Assembly: GCA_032358165.1 (NCBI GenBank)
Contig: JAALGY010000001.1
Span: 806,001 to 870,000 of the forward strand
DNA from: Diplosphaera chodatii
Lineage: Eukaryota > Chlorophyta > Trebouxiophyceae > Prasiolales > Stichococcaceae
DNA length: 64,000 bases
Direction: 5' to 3'
Shown: piece after piece, positions 20,551 through 31,846 of the stretch
How the letters are laid out: each line of letters begins with the position of its first letter
Numbering within the stretch: the stretch's first letter is position 1
Notes under the pieces: model-generated
What the model was told of the DNA's origin: nothing
Database searches by the model: none
Seen by the model: only the letters and a program-made list of their open reading frames with translations
Program-made: the position numbers and the translations under genes

Positions 20551-23288
20551 ATGCAAACGGTCGGGCGTCTGTCACTGGGCCTCAGCTCCCGGCGTGTCGC
20601 TCCAAGAATTGCGCAGGGCAGCGGCAGTGATCACCTTGCGGCAACTTTTGCCCACGCTCGGATCCACCGTGTACACAACCGCAATATGAGCGGCATCGCG
20701 GTGCGAAGCCCTGCCAGATACCGTCAGTCCGCTCATGCATGCATGTGCCTAGCTGATCTTGCACACAGGCCACGTCGACCGGACAAGCATCGCACCCAAT
20801 GAGCATTGTCTGGTCAGAAAGCCATAGTGTTGTGTTGCGAATATAGGACCTCCTGTCATCATATATGTTGAGGATCGTGTGTTGAGTGCAGACTGCGATG
20901 GCGGATGTAGCATCACAGGCAGCAAATGCCGTGGCAGACACCGTCAAGGGTGCAGCCAAGGCAATGGACCCGAAGCAGGGCGAGGCAGCGCCCATGCATG
21001 GGCGCACCGCGATTGTGACAGGTGCGCACATTGTGCTGGCATGCAATGTTGCTGCGCATCCCTGATTGCTGCACGCGCATTTCCACATGTATGATGTCAG
21101 GGTCAAACTCCATACCACTCGTGGTTACGCATAACGCTTCAACATGTAACACAGGTGCCAACGCCGGGCTTGGATACCAAACCAGTCTGGCGATCGCCAA
21201 GGCGGGTGGCCATGTGGTCATGGCGGTCCGCAACCCACAGAAGGGCGAGGAGTGAGCAGAAACTCTCTGCATCTGGGCATCATTCGACGTCGTATCGTTG
21301 GTCGTTTCCGTATGTGCCGTTGCAGATGCGTTGGTGTGTGGCTGGTGTTGGCTTCAGTCTGCAGTCCGCGTGCTTGTCTGAGTCATCCTGCTGGTGTGAG
21401 CAGGGCGGCTCAGAGCATTAAGAAGGCAGTGGATGCCGTGAACGGCGGCGGCAAGGTTGAGGTGCAGCATCTGGACCTGGCCTCGCTCAAGTGAGGGCCC
21501 TGACTCACGCTGCATGCTGCCGTCATCAGGCAACCCATGCACACTTGCTTGCCTGTTTGTCTGACAGAATGAGTCGTAGCAGTGACAGCTGCATGAGCAC
21601 ATGACACATGAGGTGCTGGACTGAGCAATGTTACCCCTGATATGCAGGTCGGTACACAAGTTTGCTACGGAGTTTGCAAACTCGAAGCAGCCGCTGCACT
21701 GCCTGGTCAACAACGCTGGCGAGTTCGTGCCAGAGGACAAGATGACGGAGGACGGCTTCGAAATCACCGTCGGGACCAACCACTTTGGTGCGCACGAACG
21801 GCTTCGAATGCTGTGATCTCTGCAGAGTCGTTGTGTGGCCCCATACAGAAAACACTGACTGCAGAGTGACCATTGCATATTTTTTTTGCAGGCCACTACT
21901 ACCTGACGCAGCTGCTGACGGACAGCCTGAAGGCGGGCGCGCCCTCGCGCGTGGTGTGGGTCACCTCGCCATCCGAGTCCTCGGTATGCCTCGTTGAACT
22001 CGACCTGCTGATCTGCACTCACCTCAAGACGACATGGCTGTTGTGGGCGGGTCCCAGGTGGTTGTGATCATTGCTTGCTCAATGCTGGTCGCACATTTGA
22101 AGCGTTCCCGTGCTGAGACGTAGCATCTGTTGTGTGCTGTGCAGACGCCGGACATCGACTGGGACAACCTGGAGGGCGTCGGCAAACAATCCGACCTGAC
22201 AGTGTATGGGTGAGCAGACACACTGCTTGTGGGGTGTTGATGGTGGGAATCACGGCGCATCTTCAGCCTGATGCCTGCAGTGCCTTGCATACTATTGAGT
22301 GCAGAAGGATGTTGATTCTTGTGTGGTTGTCCTGCAGGCACAGCAAGCTGTACAACATCCTCAGCATGAAGGCGCGCCCTTGTGGGTCCTGTCTGTGGTC
22401 ATCTGCACCGTATACCCACACGAACAACACTGACATGCACAGCTACATGTCTGCAGGAGTTCCAGCGACGTCTGGCAGGCAGCGGTATTGAGAACTTTGC
22501 AGCGCAGCCCGGCATTGCAAAGACGGAGATCTTTGGGAAGATCGACCAGCAGCCGGGGAAGCCTGTTGGCACAGGACTGGTGAGCAGGAGCTCGCTTTCT
22601 TCTTAACCACATGATTTCAATCAGCAAAGCTGCATGTCTGAGATTTCCAGGCTGTGAGCAGCGAACTGAGCGTCTTTGCCAGTTGAACAGTATCAGTAGG
22701 ATGTCACCATCTGTCACAGGCCAACGTGGGCCCGGTGATCGGGCAGTCAGAGGAGGAGGGTGCCCGTGCCCTCATCTACGCAGCCACCTCACCTGACATG
22801 GAGGGTGCGGCGCCACGCTCAGGCTCTAAACGGACCATCCGCTGGCATCTGTCCACCAAGCCTCCGAACGTCCGATCGAGCATGATGCATATGGTCCTGT
22901 TTGACCACTGAAACGGGCCTCCTGCTGACATGCTGCAGGCAAGGGCGGCGATGTTGAGCACATCGTGGGCCCTGCGTACATGAAGGGCCCGCCCGGCTCC
23001 CCGTATGGCGGCGCACTCATCGGCAATATTGGCAACACCAGTGAGTGTTCAACCACAAAGCTGAGCTCTGCCTGTAGCAAGCTGCACGGGGCGCTGGTCG
23101 CTGGTCATGCACCGGCATCCATACACACTCGCTGCTGAAGTATCATTGTTGACTGGCGCGCAGATGAGCAGGGCGCACAGAACCCTAGGGCATACGACGA
23201 CGATGTTGCAAGGCGGCTGTACGATGAGTCGGGCCGGATCTTGAGCGAGAAGATTTCGGCGTTTGACAGTGGACGGCAGTGGGCATGA
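20551..23288 (+). CDS. Short-chain dehydrogenase/reductase, copy 1 of 3
   Basis: An NAD(P)-dependent SDR encoded by many short exons. Rossmann motif: VTGANAGLG, split by an intron. Then RNPQKGEE, HLDLASLK, the NNAGEFVPEDK motif (NNAG), HYYLTQLLTDSL, TSPSESSTPDIDWDNLEG, and the catalytic YGHSK with its codons split between two exons (about 22206 and 22339). Later blocks are QPGIAKTEIFG, SEEEGARALIYAATSPDM and a C-terminal ARRLYDESGRIL. It resembles the retinol-dehydrogenase/TIC32-like SDR group; the substrate is unknown. A proposed first exon (20551-20700) encodes an Arg/Ser-rich, acid-poor leader ending NMSGIA and joins in phase 0 to the exon at 20891, suggesting organelle import. The conservative start is the ATG at 20897. 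An N-terminal amphipathic Ala/Val helix precedes the Rossmann fold. The stop is at 23286-23288. Confidence 0.9.
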
Positions 23289-23770
23289 GCGGCATTTGTT
23301 GAGACGGTCATCTGAAGCTGGGCTCTGGCAGCGCATTCTTATAGCAGTACCATTTTTGGCAGAATGAACTTTGATCTGCCTTCACATTCTAATGTTACAT
23401 TGAGAGAATTTTCTTCCGTGCTGGTGTGTCAGACCAATGTGTAGACAAGACATCACCTGCTGCATGTCATTCTTGGAGCGCGGCACCTGTAAAGACGACT
23501 TCGCACATGTCGTGTGTTGCACTTCTCAAGTACCAGATGAGCCCTGGACGTACTTCGCATTGCTCTGCATGCTGCACCTCGCGTTGTCTCGCAAGCTTAG
23601 TCTGCCAGAGCCGCCTGCACCCCGCGATCTCTCGTTGACGTGCAATCTGCAATCTCCCAGATCATCTCGCGCACGCACCCGTCGCGCAGCTGCCCGGCTG
23701 CAGCCTGACAAGGCTATGCGACACGTTGGCGACATCGCATATTGACTGCAACATTGCCTCAAACTCATAA
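23289..23770. other. Spacer between SDR copies 1 and 2
   Basis: The 480-base spacer should hold the 3' untranslated region of copy 1 and the promoter of copy 2. I see no gene in it. Confidence 0.5.
23488..23492 (+). terminator. Possible TGTAA polyadenylation signal after SDR copy 1
   Basis: TGTAA, the usual green-algal polyadenylation signal, lies 200 bases after the SDR copy 1 stop. The distance suits a 3' untranslated region; a pentamer alone is weak evidence. Confidence 0.3.
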
Positions 23771-26700
23771 ATGATCAGCATGCAGCTCTCTGCCGGCCTC
23801 GCACAGTGCCTCAGCAAGCAGCTGCCCCAAGTGCACCGCAGGAGTGGCGGCCTCGCAAACCTGTCGCGGACGCCAGCGTATCGCAGACTTTGCCCGTGCA
23901 CAATGACCGGGATCAGGGTGTGCCTCGTTACACCCTACACACTAGTGCACATGTAAAGCTGTGCACGCCTTTCAATTGCATGCCGACCTGTGCGGTACGA
24001 CATCAGCGAGGCCATCACCGAGTGCCACGGTTGCAAAATCATGCGCATGATTTGCACATTTGTTGAACTGCTCGTCTCAGGTAAGCATCAAGACAGTTCA
24101 CTATCCATGAGATAGCATCGAGACTTCTCTTTCTGTCTGTGCTTGGACCTGAGTGTGGGCTGGAGAGGACTTGCCATAGTGAACATGTCAGCTGCAGACT
24201 CTGTTGACGCGACATGTAGCAGCAACACGATCGTCGAGATCATGGATGCGTTGCCAATGTCTTCCGCCCTTTCCTCGCAGGCCAAGGCATCGGATGTGGT
24301 GGAGGACGCCGCAGAGCGCGTGCAGCAGAACACGTCATCCGACACCATCCAGAACGCCGCGGAGAGCGTGAAGAAGGCCGCCAAGGCAGGCGACTCGGCG
24401 CCCATGCACGGCCGCACCGCCATCATCACTGGTGCGCACCTACACCAAACTCGGGTAGCCGCCACACCCGCATGTGTATGGGGCACTCAGTGCGTTGACT
24501 TTCCACCTTGACACTTGGCATGCTGGCGACTCCTCGTCCTTCCTGCTGCACGGCTCTTCAATTGCATGTGTGTTGCAGGTGGCAACTCGGGCATTGGGTA
24601 TGAGTCGGGCCTGAAGATTGCGCGGGCGGGTGGACATGTCATCCTGGCCGTCCGCAGCGACGACAAGGGCGACGAGTGAGTGTGCACAGCTAATCATGAT
24701 AGTCTGAAAGAACTATCAATGTGCCCCAAGTGATGCCACCCAGCATGTCGATGACGGCATGTGTCGGCATGTTTTCCTCGCAGGGCGGCAGATCTCCTGT
24801 AGTGGACCAACTCAACTTGGCAGACCATCTCGTTTTGTCCCAATACAGTGCGGCTCGCAGCATCCAGGAGGAGGCAGACGCTGCAGGCGAGGGTGGCAAG
24901 GCCGAGTTCATGCACATCGAGCTGGACAAGCTCAGGTGCGCATCTGTCAGGATCTCAGAAACCTACACCGTTACTTGACTTGAATTTGGCCAACCCCTGG
25001 TCAACGCAGTAATCTTGCAGCATGTCTGCATCTGCGAGTTACTTGGTTCGGCACACAGGGCAGTGCCGGTATGGCACTTAGCGCTGTGGTGCTTCCCCGA
25101 GGATCGTCAGGCCGGTACACATTGCGAACATGCTGGTATGCCTGCGCCCGCAGGTCGGTCAAGAACTTTGCTGACGAGTTCAAGAAGCGCAACCAGCCGC
25201 TGCACGTGCTGATGAACAACGGCGGCGATTTCTCGCCGCCCGACGCCATGACAGAGGATGGCTTCGAGTATCTTACGGGCGTCAACTACATGGTGCGCTG
25301 GCTGGCAGCACCATTCGAAGTAGTGTCGGGAGCACTGCAGCTGGCAGCAGGTCACCAGCGTTGTCGGCAGCAAATCCCCCTGGTCGCACCATCAGTCATC
25401 CTGTGCTCATGGTGACACGCACAACCATACAAAGCCACAGCCATCCACACCAATGATGGTATCTCGAATGCTGTTGGGGTGCTTTGCGGTCGCAGGCGCA
25501 CTGGTACCTGACGCAGCTGCTGATGGACAGCCTGAAGGCGGCGGCCCCTGAGGCGCGCGTCGTCTTCACCACCAGCCCCTCCGAGTCCAAGACCGAGGAC
25601 ATCGACTGGGACAACCTGGAGTGAGCGCCCGCCCGCGCCCTGGCTTGTCACATGAAGTGTCTCCCGAATCACTGGGAGAGGAGTAATGGCATGTGGTCGA
25701 GCTTTTGTTGTGCAAGAGTGCAAGAGAGAAGACCTTGGAAATGGGTTGCAGAGCATCAGGTGCTGTCGGTCAGCGTGTTTGACCTAGCATGCGCTGGCTG
25801 CTGCAGGGGCGTCGGCAAGTCGTCCACTGTTGCCATGTATGGCGCCACGAAGCTGTACGCCATCCTGGCCATGCAGGTGCGCCACGAACCAGAGCCTTGC
25901 GTGATTGTGTCCAGCTGCAATTAGCCTGCACAGCCAGCCGGCATAATACTTCCTTCCATTTGTGCATTGCATCGACTCTGATCCCGTCAGTCATGCAGCT
26001 CAGAGGAACACTGAAGTAAGCAATGCAGGTCCCTGCGCAACACAGGAGATGCAGAAGCGGGCGCAGGCAGCGGGCGTCAACGGTGTGGAGTTCTTCGCGG
26101 CGCACCCCGGCATCGCCAAGACCGGCATCTTCGGCCGCATGGAGGCCGACTGGAGCAAGCCGCTGTCGACGATCCTGGTGCGCAGCCCGCAGCGGCAACT
26201 GCATGCACTGGCCGCGTGCGAACGTTGTGCAGACAACCGATGGCCGATCGCACGCCGGACTGCACATAGGCTGCTGGCAGTGTGTTGATGACTGACAGCT
26301 GAGTGCATGCCTGATAGCAGTTTGGCCGGGTGGCTGTGGTGCTGATGATGCTGTCCACCTGTGTTGGTCATGCTGCATGGCAGGAGCTGCTGCAGTCAGG
26401 ATAATTTGCACACGTGCAGTATGGTGGTGACCAATGATGACAAGTAAGATTATTCATCAAACGGGCTGTTTCTGCTGCAGAAACTGGCGGGCCCCATCGT
26501 GGGCCAGTCAGCTGAGGCAGGATCCCGCGCGCTGGTGCATGCAGCCACCTCCCCTGACATGCAGGGTATGCTTTCTGCACCCTGCACCAAGCCTGCAGGC
26601 AATGCACCTCTGTCAGTGACAGTCAAGGACCTTTCCAGCCAGACTTTTGGCTTTGCCAGAGCCGAAGCTGATTGACAGCTTACATGCTGCCTGTAGAGCC

Positions 26701-27274
26701 TGTGCATCTGGGCTGTGCGTGCAGACGAGTCTTGTCCTCCTGCAGGCAAGGGCGGCAGCGCAGACCATGTCGTGGGTCCCTTCTATGGCCCGCTGAAGGA
26801 GGTCTCGCCTGCCGGTACCAGCGGCCTGATCACTAACACGGTGAGTCCATAATCTGCGGATCAATGCCGCTGATATCTTGATGTGAGCCAGCCAGGATTC
26901 TTGTCATGGCAGCCCTTTGCACAAGCTGTTGCTGCTGGGCATATTCCTGCGCGGGGGGCAGCGCGCAACGTGTCGACGCTGTTTCTAGCAACCATTGATC
27001 ATGCTGCTGAGGCTTTCGTCACATTCTATCACACTGATAATGTGCAGGGCAACACAGAGGACAGGCCGGCACGCAACCCACGTGCCTTTGATGAGAACAA
27101 CAGAGTCCGGCTGTACGACGAGACAAAGCGCATCCTCACTCACAAGGTGTGCTGTTGCACTACTTCCCACAATCTCAATAGTGCACGTTTTAGTGCAGCA
27201 GCGGTCAGTCGATGGAGAATTGCTCTTCTTGACTGCAGGTGAAGGACTTCGATCCGGACACCAAGTTCCTGTGA
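23771..27274 (+). CDS. Short-chain dehydrogenase/reductase, copy 2 of 3
   Basis: Paralogue of the neighbouring SDRs with the same exon order. Motifs: ITGGNSGIG, HVILAVRSDDKGDE, SVKNFADEF, MNNGGDFSPPDAMTEDGFE (NNGG instead of NNAG), AHWYLTQLLMDSLK, TSPSESKTEDIDWDNLE, the catalytic YGATK, HPGIAKTGIFGRM, GQSAEAGSRALVHAATSPDM and LYDETKRILTHK. The proposed first exon, 23771-23917, encodes a transit-peptide-like leader (LSKQLPQVHRRSGGLANLSR) ending TMTGIR; it joins in phase 0 across a 363-base intron to the acceptor TTCCTCGCAG at 24280. The alternative start is the ATG at 24185, which would give an unspliced N-terminus. The exon-1 ending (TMTGIR) parallels NMSGIA in copy 1, which supports the longer model. 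Likely a soluble or peripheral NADP(H) oxidoreductase; substrate unknown. The stop is at 27272-27274. Confidence 0.9.
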
Positions 27275-27756
27275 GAGACTGCAGCACTGCCAGCAGCAAC
27301 GTGAAGAGCTGATGACAGAGGCAAACATAGGTCAACGGGTCACTTCTTCGTTGGTTGCGGATGCAGCGATGCACTAATAAGCAGGGTTTTTGGCAGGGCC
27401 ATTGTCAGCGCTGGTGCTGCGACAGCACCACATATAGTAGAGCTTTGCAGACTGTTCAGCGTGCTTGCATGAGCAGTGCATCAGAACATCCTTGCAGACG
27501 ATGGCAGGAAGGGCTGCTGACTGCTACCGGTTATCTTGTCGCAGTTGATTGTGTATCGATTCATATACACGGAAAATCTGGCGGCAAACGAGTACACATG
27601 CAGATGACATGATACATACCAGTACAGTCACTGTCCGGATGATGCCGACAGCTGCTTGTTGACCACTGGTACTTATTGCATCTCTGCTGCCCAAGCCCGT
27701 CCCACAAATAAAGCAGGAAGACTATCCGCAAATTGCAGCGAAGCCAACTCAAAACC
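27275..27756. other. Spacer between SDR copies 2 and 3
   Basis: About 480 bases, nearly the same length as the spacer between copies 1 and 2. It should contain a 3' untranslated region and the copy 3 promoter. No coding pattern was seen. Confidence 0.5.
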
Positions 27757-30700
27757 ATGGCAAGCATCAAGGTACATTGTCACCAATCGAGTGCACACCT
27801 TGCTGAATGCATGTGCCACTGTCGACCAGCATCCTGTCTTCGGTGCTTTGTCCCTAGAGCATGTGAACGAGCAGACCACCCTCCCATGGAAAAACAACAG
27901 AATATTTGCTCTGTGTGCACAGGCGGCTGCAGCAGGAGTGGTTGAAACTGCAGCAGATCTAGTCGAACGCGCTGCCGGCAAAGTCAGAGACTATGCTGCA
28001 TCGTACCATGACGACATACCACCCCAACAGGGCAAGGTCATAATCGTGACGGGTGCGGCCTGCACAGCAAGCGTCATAGTGTTTGCCATGAGCGACTGTA
28101 GTGCACTGCGCCTATGCTGCAGAGGCGAGATGCAAGCAGCTGAGGATGTAGTCAAGAGGTGGCCATCAGCCCTGCCAATGAGGGACGTCATTTCACATGC
28201 ATGTGAGACGAGTGGACTGCGGGCAGCAGGTGTAGCAGCTTGGCAGTGGAACCGCAGCAAAGCAAGCCACGAGATGCTGCGGGCCGCCGTCGCCATGTCA
28301 TCTCCAGAGCCACATCCGTGTGTACCATCGCACACAACAGAGGCTATACTACGCAGGTGGCAGTTCTGGCATCGGCTATGAGGCAAGCCGCAAGCTGGCG
28401 CGGGCCGGCGCCACCGTCGTGCTGGGCGTGCGCAACCTTGAGGCCGGCGAAGAGTGAGCCGCTGGCTGCGCCTCAGAATGGCGTGACATGCTATCAGGAA
28501 TGTGGAAGCCCGGCGCAGCACTCCTGCGGTGCATGCAACTGCTCCCCGTCGCATCCTCAGGCCTGTGCAGCCGCCTGCTCAGGCTGTGTACTGAGGTTGG
28601 TAGCCTGCACTGATTTGCGACCAGATGGCACATCGCTTGCGCTCCAGGGCTGCAAAGAAGATCAATGAGGAGGCGCAGGCCGCTGATCAGGGCGGCAAGG
28701 CAGTGCCCATGCACGTAGACCTGGCGTCCCTGAGGTAAGCATCCTGCACCATTGAGACCCGTCTGCGCAAGCCTGTCAGCCCTATCGTCAAGGACGTGTG
28801 TTGGAACCTGCTGCAATGCTTATGTATGTCTAGCGGTGTGCAGGTCAGTGCACAGCTTTGCTGTGGAGTTTGAGCAGCGCTTCAGCCACCTGAACGTGCT
28901 CATCAACAATGCTGGCGAGTTTGTGCCAGAAGACAAGCTGTCTGAGGATGGCATTCAGGTAAGCCCTATCATTTGCTGCTCGATAGCCTCGTATCAACAA
29001 GGCTTCTGCAATATGACCACGGCTGCAGTGGCAACAGGGCTCGACCATCCCAGACACTGGCCATAGTTGATCTGATCAACGAGATGTAACGGGCATTCTG
29101 ATGGCTGCCAACGTGCTGCGCTTTGCATGGCTGCAGGAGCAGTTTGCCGTCAACTACTATGGTGAGGCTTGGCAACCTGCCCCCCATCTTGTTGTATAAA
29201 CAAGGCTGTCCAGTGACTCTTATTAACAGGGAACACAGCCAGAGATCAGAGAGTACTGGCACATGGCATTGGTTTGCAGGGCACTGGTATCTGACGCAGT
29301 TGATGATCGACCGGCTGAACAAGGGCGCTGAGGCAGTGCATCGGCCATCACGAGTCGTGTGGGTGGGTGATGGTACACGGCACTGCAGCAGAGATGCACT
29401 GACATCTGAGCAGTGGCAGACATATCCTGCTTGGCATTAGCATGCACAGCATGCGAGTCGCTGAGATTGAACAGCGAAGGAGCTCGGCGGTGACTGACAT
29501 GCCCATTCCACATTGGTACCCTACTTCGAACTTTTGCAGGTTGCCAGCGCCACGGAGACGACTGCACCTGACATCGACTGGAATGACCTGGAGTACGGGC
29601 TGCCTGCATGCTTTTCAATGGCTCAATGCTAGCAACATGCTCAGTGAAGGAGCCACCAGTCTTTGCTGCATCTGACACCGTACTCGGTCTGACGAGTAAG
29701 TAGCATCAGAAAGTGAGGGCCCCATCTGCCGTGTGTAGGGGCAAGGAGAAGCACTCGGATGTGACCACATACTCGCAGTCCAAGCTGTACGTCATCCTCG
29801 CTGTCAAGGTAAGCTCATCGAAGTGCCCTCACGGACACTGGCCGTGAGCAGGGATGTGACAGTAAGCAGCCGGCGTAGCAGCCGGCTGGCAGCCGCACCC
29901 ACTGGGCTGGCAGGGCATTTAGCTTGAGGAAAAGGGTCCTGCACTAGTTCATAGCCTGCCCACAATACCCAGCAGACAGCACTTATGATAGCAGATGTTC
30001 AATCTGCCTGATAACCTGCTGCAGGAGTTGCAGAGGCGGGCCAAGGCCCGGGGTTTGAATGACATCGAGTTCCTGGCATGCCAACCTGGCTTCGTCGCCT
30101 CGTCCCTCTACGACAGATCTGTTGGGGGTACAGCAATGCTGACCGCATGCAAAGACGAATGCCGAACTCTGTCTTGCAAAGCCGCCATACAATGGATGCT
30201 GCAGCTTGGTGGTGCAGTTTGCAGGTACAGAGAGGCCTGTGACCGCAACTCTGGTGCGCCCTGCTCCTCTTTATGCAGGATGCATCTTCATTGCTAGTTA
30301 CTATGCTTCTGTCTGCTCATGCATTGGACATGGTGGCAACACACCAGGCAGGTCAAACAGGTTCCCGAACAAATCCACCTACAGTTGCGCACAGCGTTCT
30401 GTGCAGTTGCTGCCCTGTGCCTAGGTTGCCGCTGTGTCACTGCAGGAGAAGCTGGCGCCCTTTGGGCAAAGCCCCGAGGCCGGGTCCCGCCCCATCGTCC
30501 ACGCTGCTACCTCGCCTGCCATGAAAGGTGCACACTGTGCTGCTGTACCAGCTTCTGTACTGCTCTGTATGCGTTGCTAATGCATCCATCTCGCACAGAT
30601 GACGCGAGCGCATGCCGACGCTCATGTGCATGAGCCTGAGTACGAGTCACCCCTGCGCATTGATCGCACCACTTGACATGCCAGCTGTGCATTCTGTGAT

Positions 30701-31131
30701 ACCAGGCAAGGGCGGGGATGTCAAGCACATTGTGGGACCGTACTACGCCGGTGGCGGCCCGCTCAGGGCGCTGCTGCCGAGCGGCACCGCCATTGCCACC
30801 AATCTGGTGAGCAGCTGCTGCCTTGTAAGCCACCACTAAGTTGCCTGACATTCGCAGGTTGGTACACTGAGCCAACGCATGCTGGTTGTACTTTTACAAG
30901 CGCATTCATGGGGGCAGTGGTTCTAGATGCAGCACAGCAAACGTGCAGCAGCTGTGAGATATATACCATATGAACACATGCTGTTTATGTCTACAGGGGA
31001 ACACTGGAGAGCGCTCGGCACGCAACCCAGCGGCACATCGTGATGAAGATGCAGCGCGCTTGTATGATGAAACGGCTAATATAGTGCAGCACAAGGTGCA
31101 GGAGTTTGATCCAGACTTCAAGCCCCTATGA
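27757..31131 (+). CDS. Short-chain dehydrogenase/reductase, copy 3 of 3
   Basis: Third SDR of the array. The first exon reads MASIK and joins in phase 0 to an Ala/Val-rich helix (AAAAGVVETAADLVERAAG). The Rossmann motif VTGGSSGIG is split by a 304-base intron (28053-28356). Then ATVVLGVRNLEAGEE, MHVDLASLR, NNAGEFVPEDKLSEDG, GHWYLTQLMIDRLNK, VASATETTAPDIDWNDLE, the catalytic YSQSK, ACQPGFVASSLYDRS (the IAKTEIFG segment of copy 1 is altered), GSRPIVHAATSPAM, KGGDVKHIVGPYY and a C-terminal RLYDETANIVQHK. An in-frame TAA lies upstream of the first ATG, so no leader like those of copies 1 and 2 is visible. The stop is at 31129-31131. The substrate is unknown. Confidence 0.88.
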
Positions 31132-31846
31132 CTGTGTGCCGTGGTGCTGACAGCGTGCCAGGCTGGAACCACGTGATCTCGGACTTTGCAGGATGCATGA
31201 CATCTCGAGTTGGACATTATCAGACCAGTCTATGTTGCAGAAGCTGTTGACATGTCTGTATGCCGTCAACCGCCAGCAGTATAACAAGTAGCAGTAGGGT
31301 GCGCACACAGCAGGCATGCAAACCTGCCCATCCATCGACTGATACAGTGAGCCACATTAGACGCCATAGATTTCGGCAGAATCCCTTGCACATCTAATAA
31401 GGCTGTTTGAGTGCTGTCAAATCTTGATGGAGCTGTGGCAAAACAGGCGAGCCAATCGAGCAGCCTCGATCCGCACGATGGGCTCTATGCACGAGCCCTC
31501 GATCAATCGAAAGCCAGCAAAACCCTCGGTCATGGCACCCGCCCGGGTCTGAATAGGTCTGTAGCCAGAGTGCTTGCTGACAGCTGCATAGCATAAAGTC
31601 ATATCTGCAGATCGCTTTCCATCGTATTCTTTCTGCATATCTCAACGCTGTGCTCAAGCTGAAGCAGTGCAGCATCGTGTATTCAAACGCTTGCAACTTC
31701 TGCGCTGTTCACTGCATTGTCTCGTGACCGTGACCAGTGATATATGCGCTTGCTGCCGCGTCAGAGTGCAATCGCACAGTGTAACAGCAGCTGCAGTACA
31801 CATGGGCCCTGGCATTGCATGTTGATCTTGAAGACAGACGAACGGG
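31132..31846. other. Intergenic region between the SDR array and RBR1
   Basis: About 700 bases. It should contain the 3' untranslated region of SDR copy 3 and the promoter of RBR1. Open frames on the two strands overlap and show no family resemblance. Confidence 0.5.

Noticed and set aside
24185..24280. The ATG at 24185 as the main start of SDR copy 2
   Set aside because: The TTCCTCGCAG acceptor at 24280 and the in-phase leader exon at 23771, parallel to copy 1, fit better; it is kept as an alternative.
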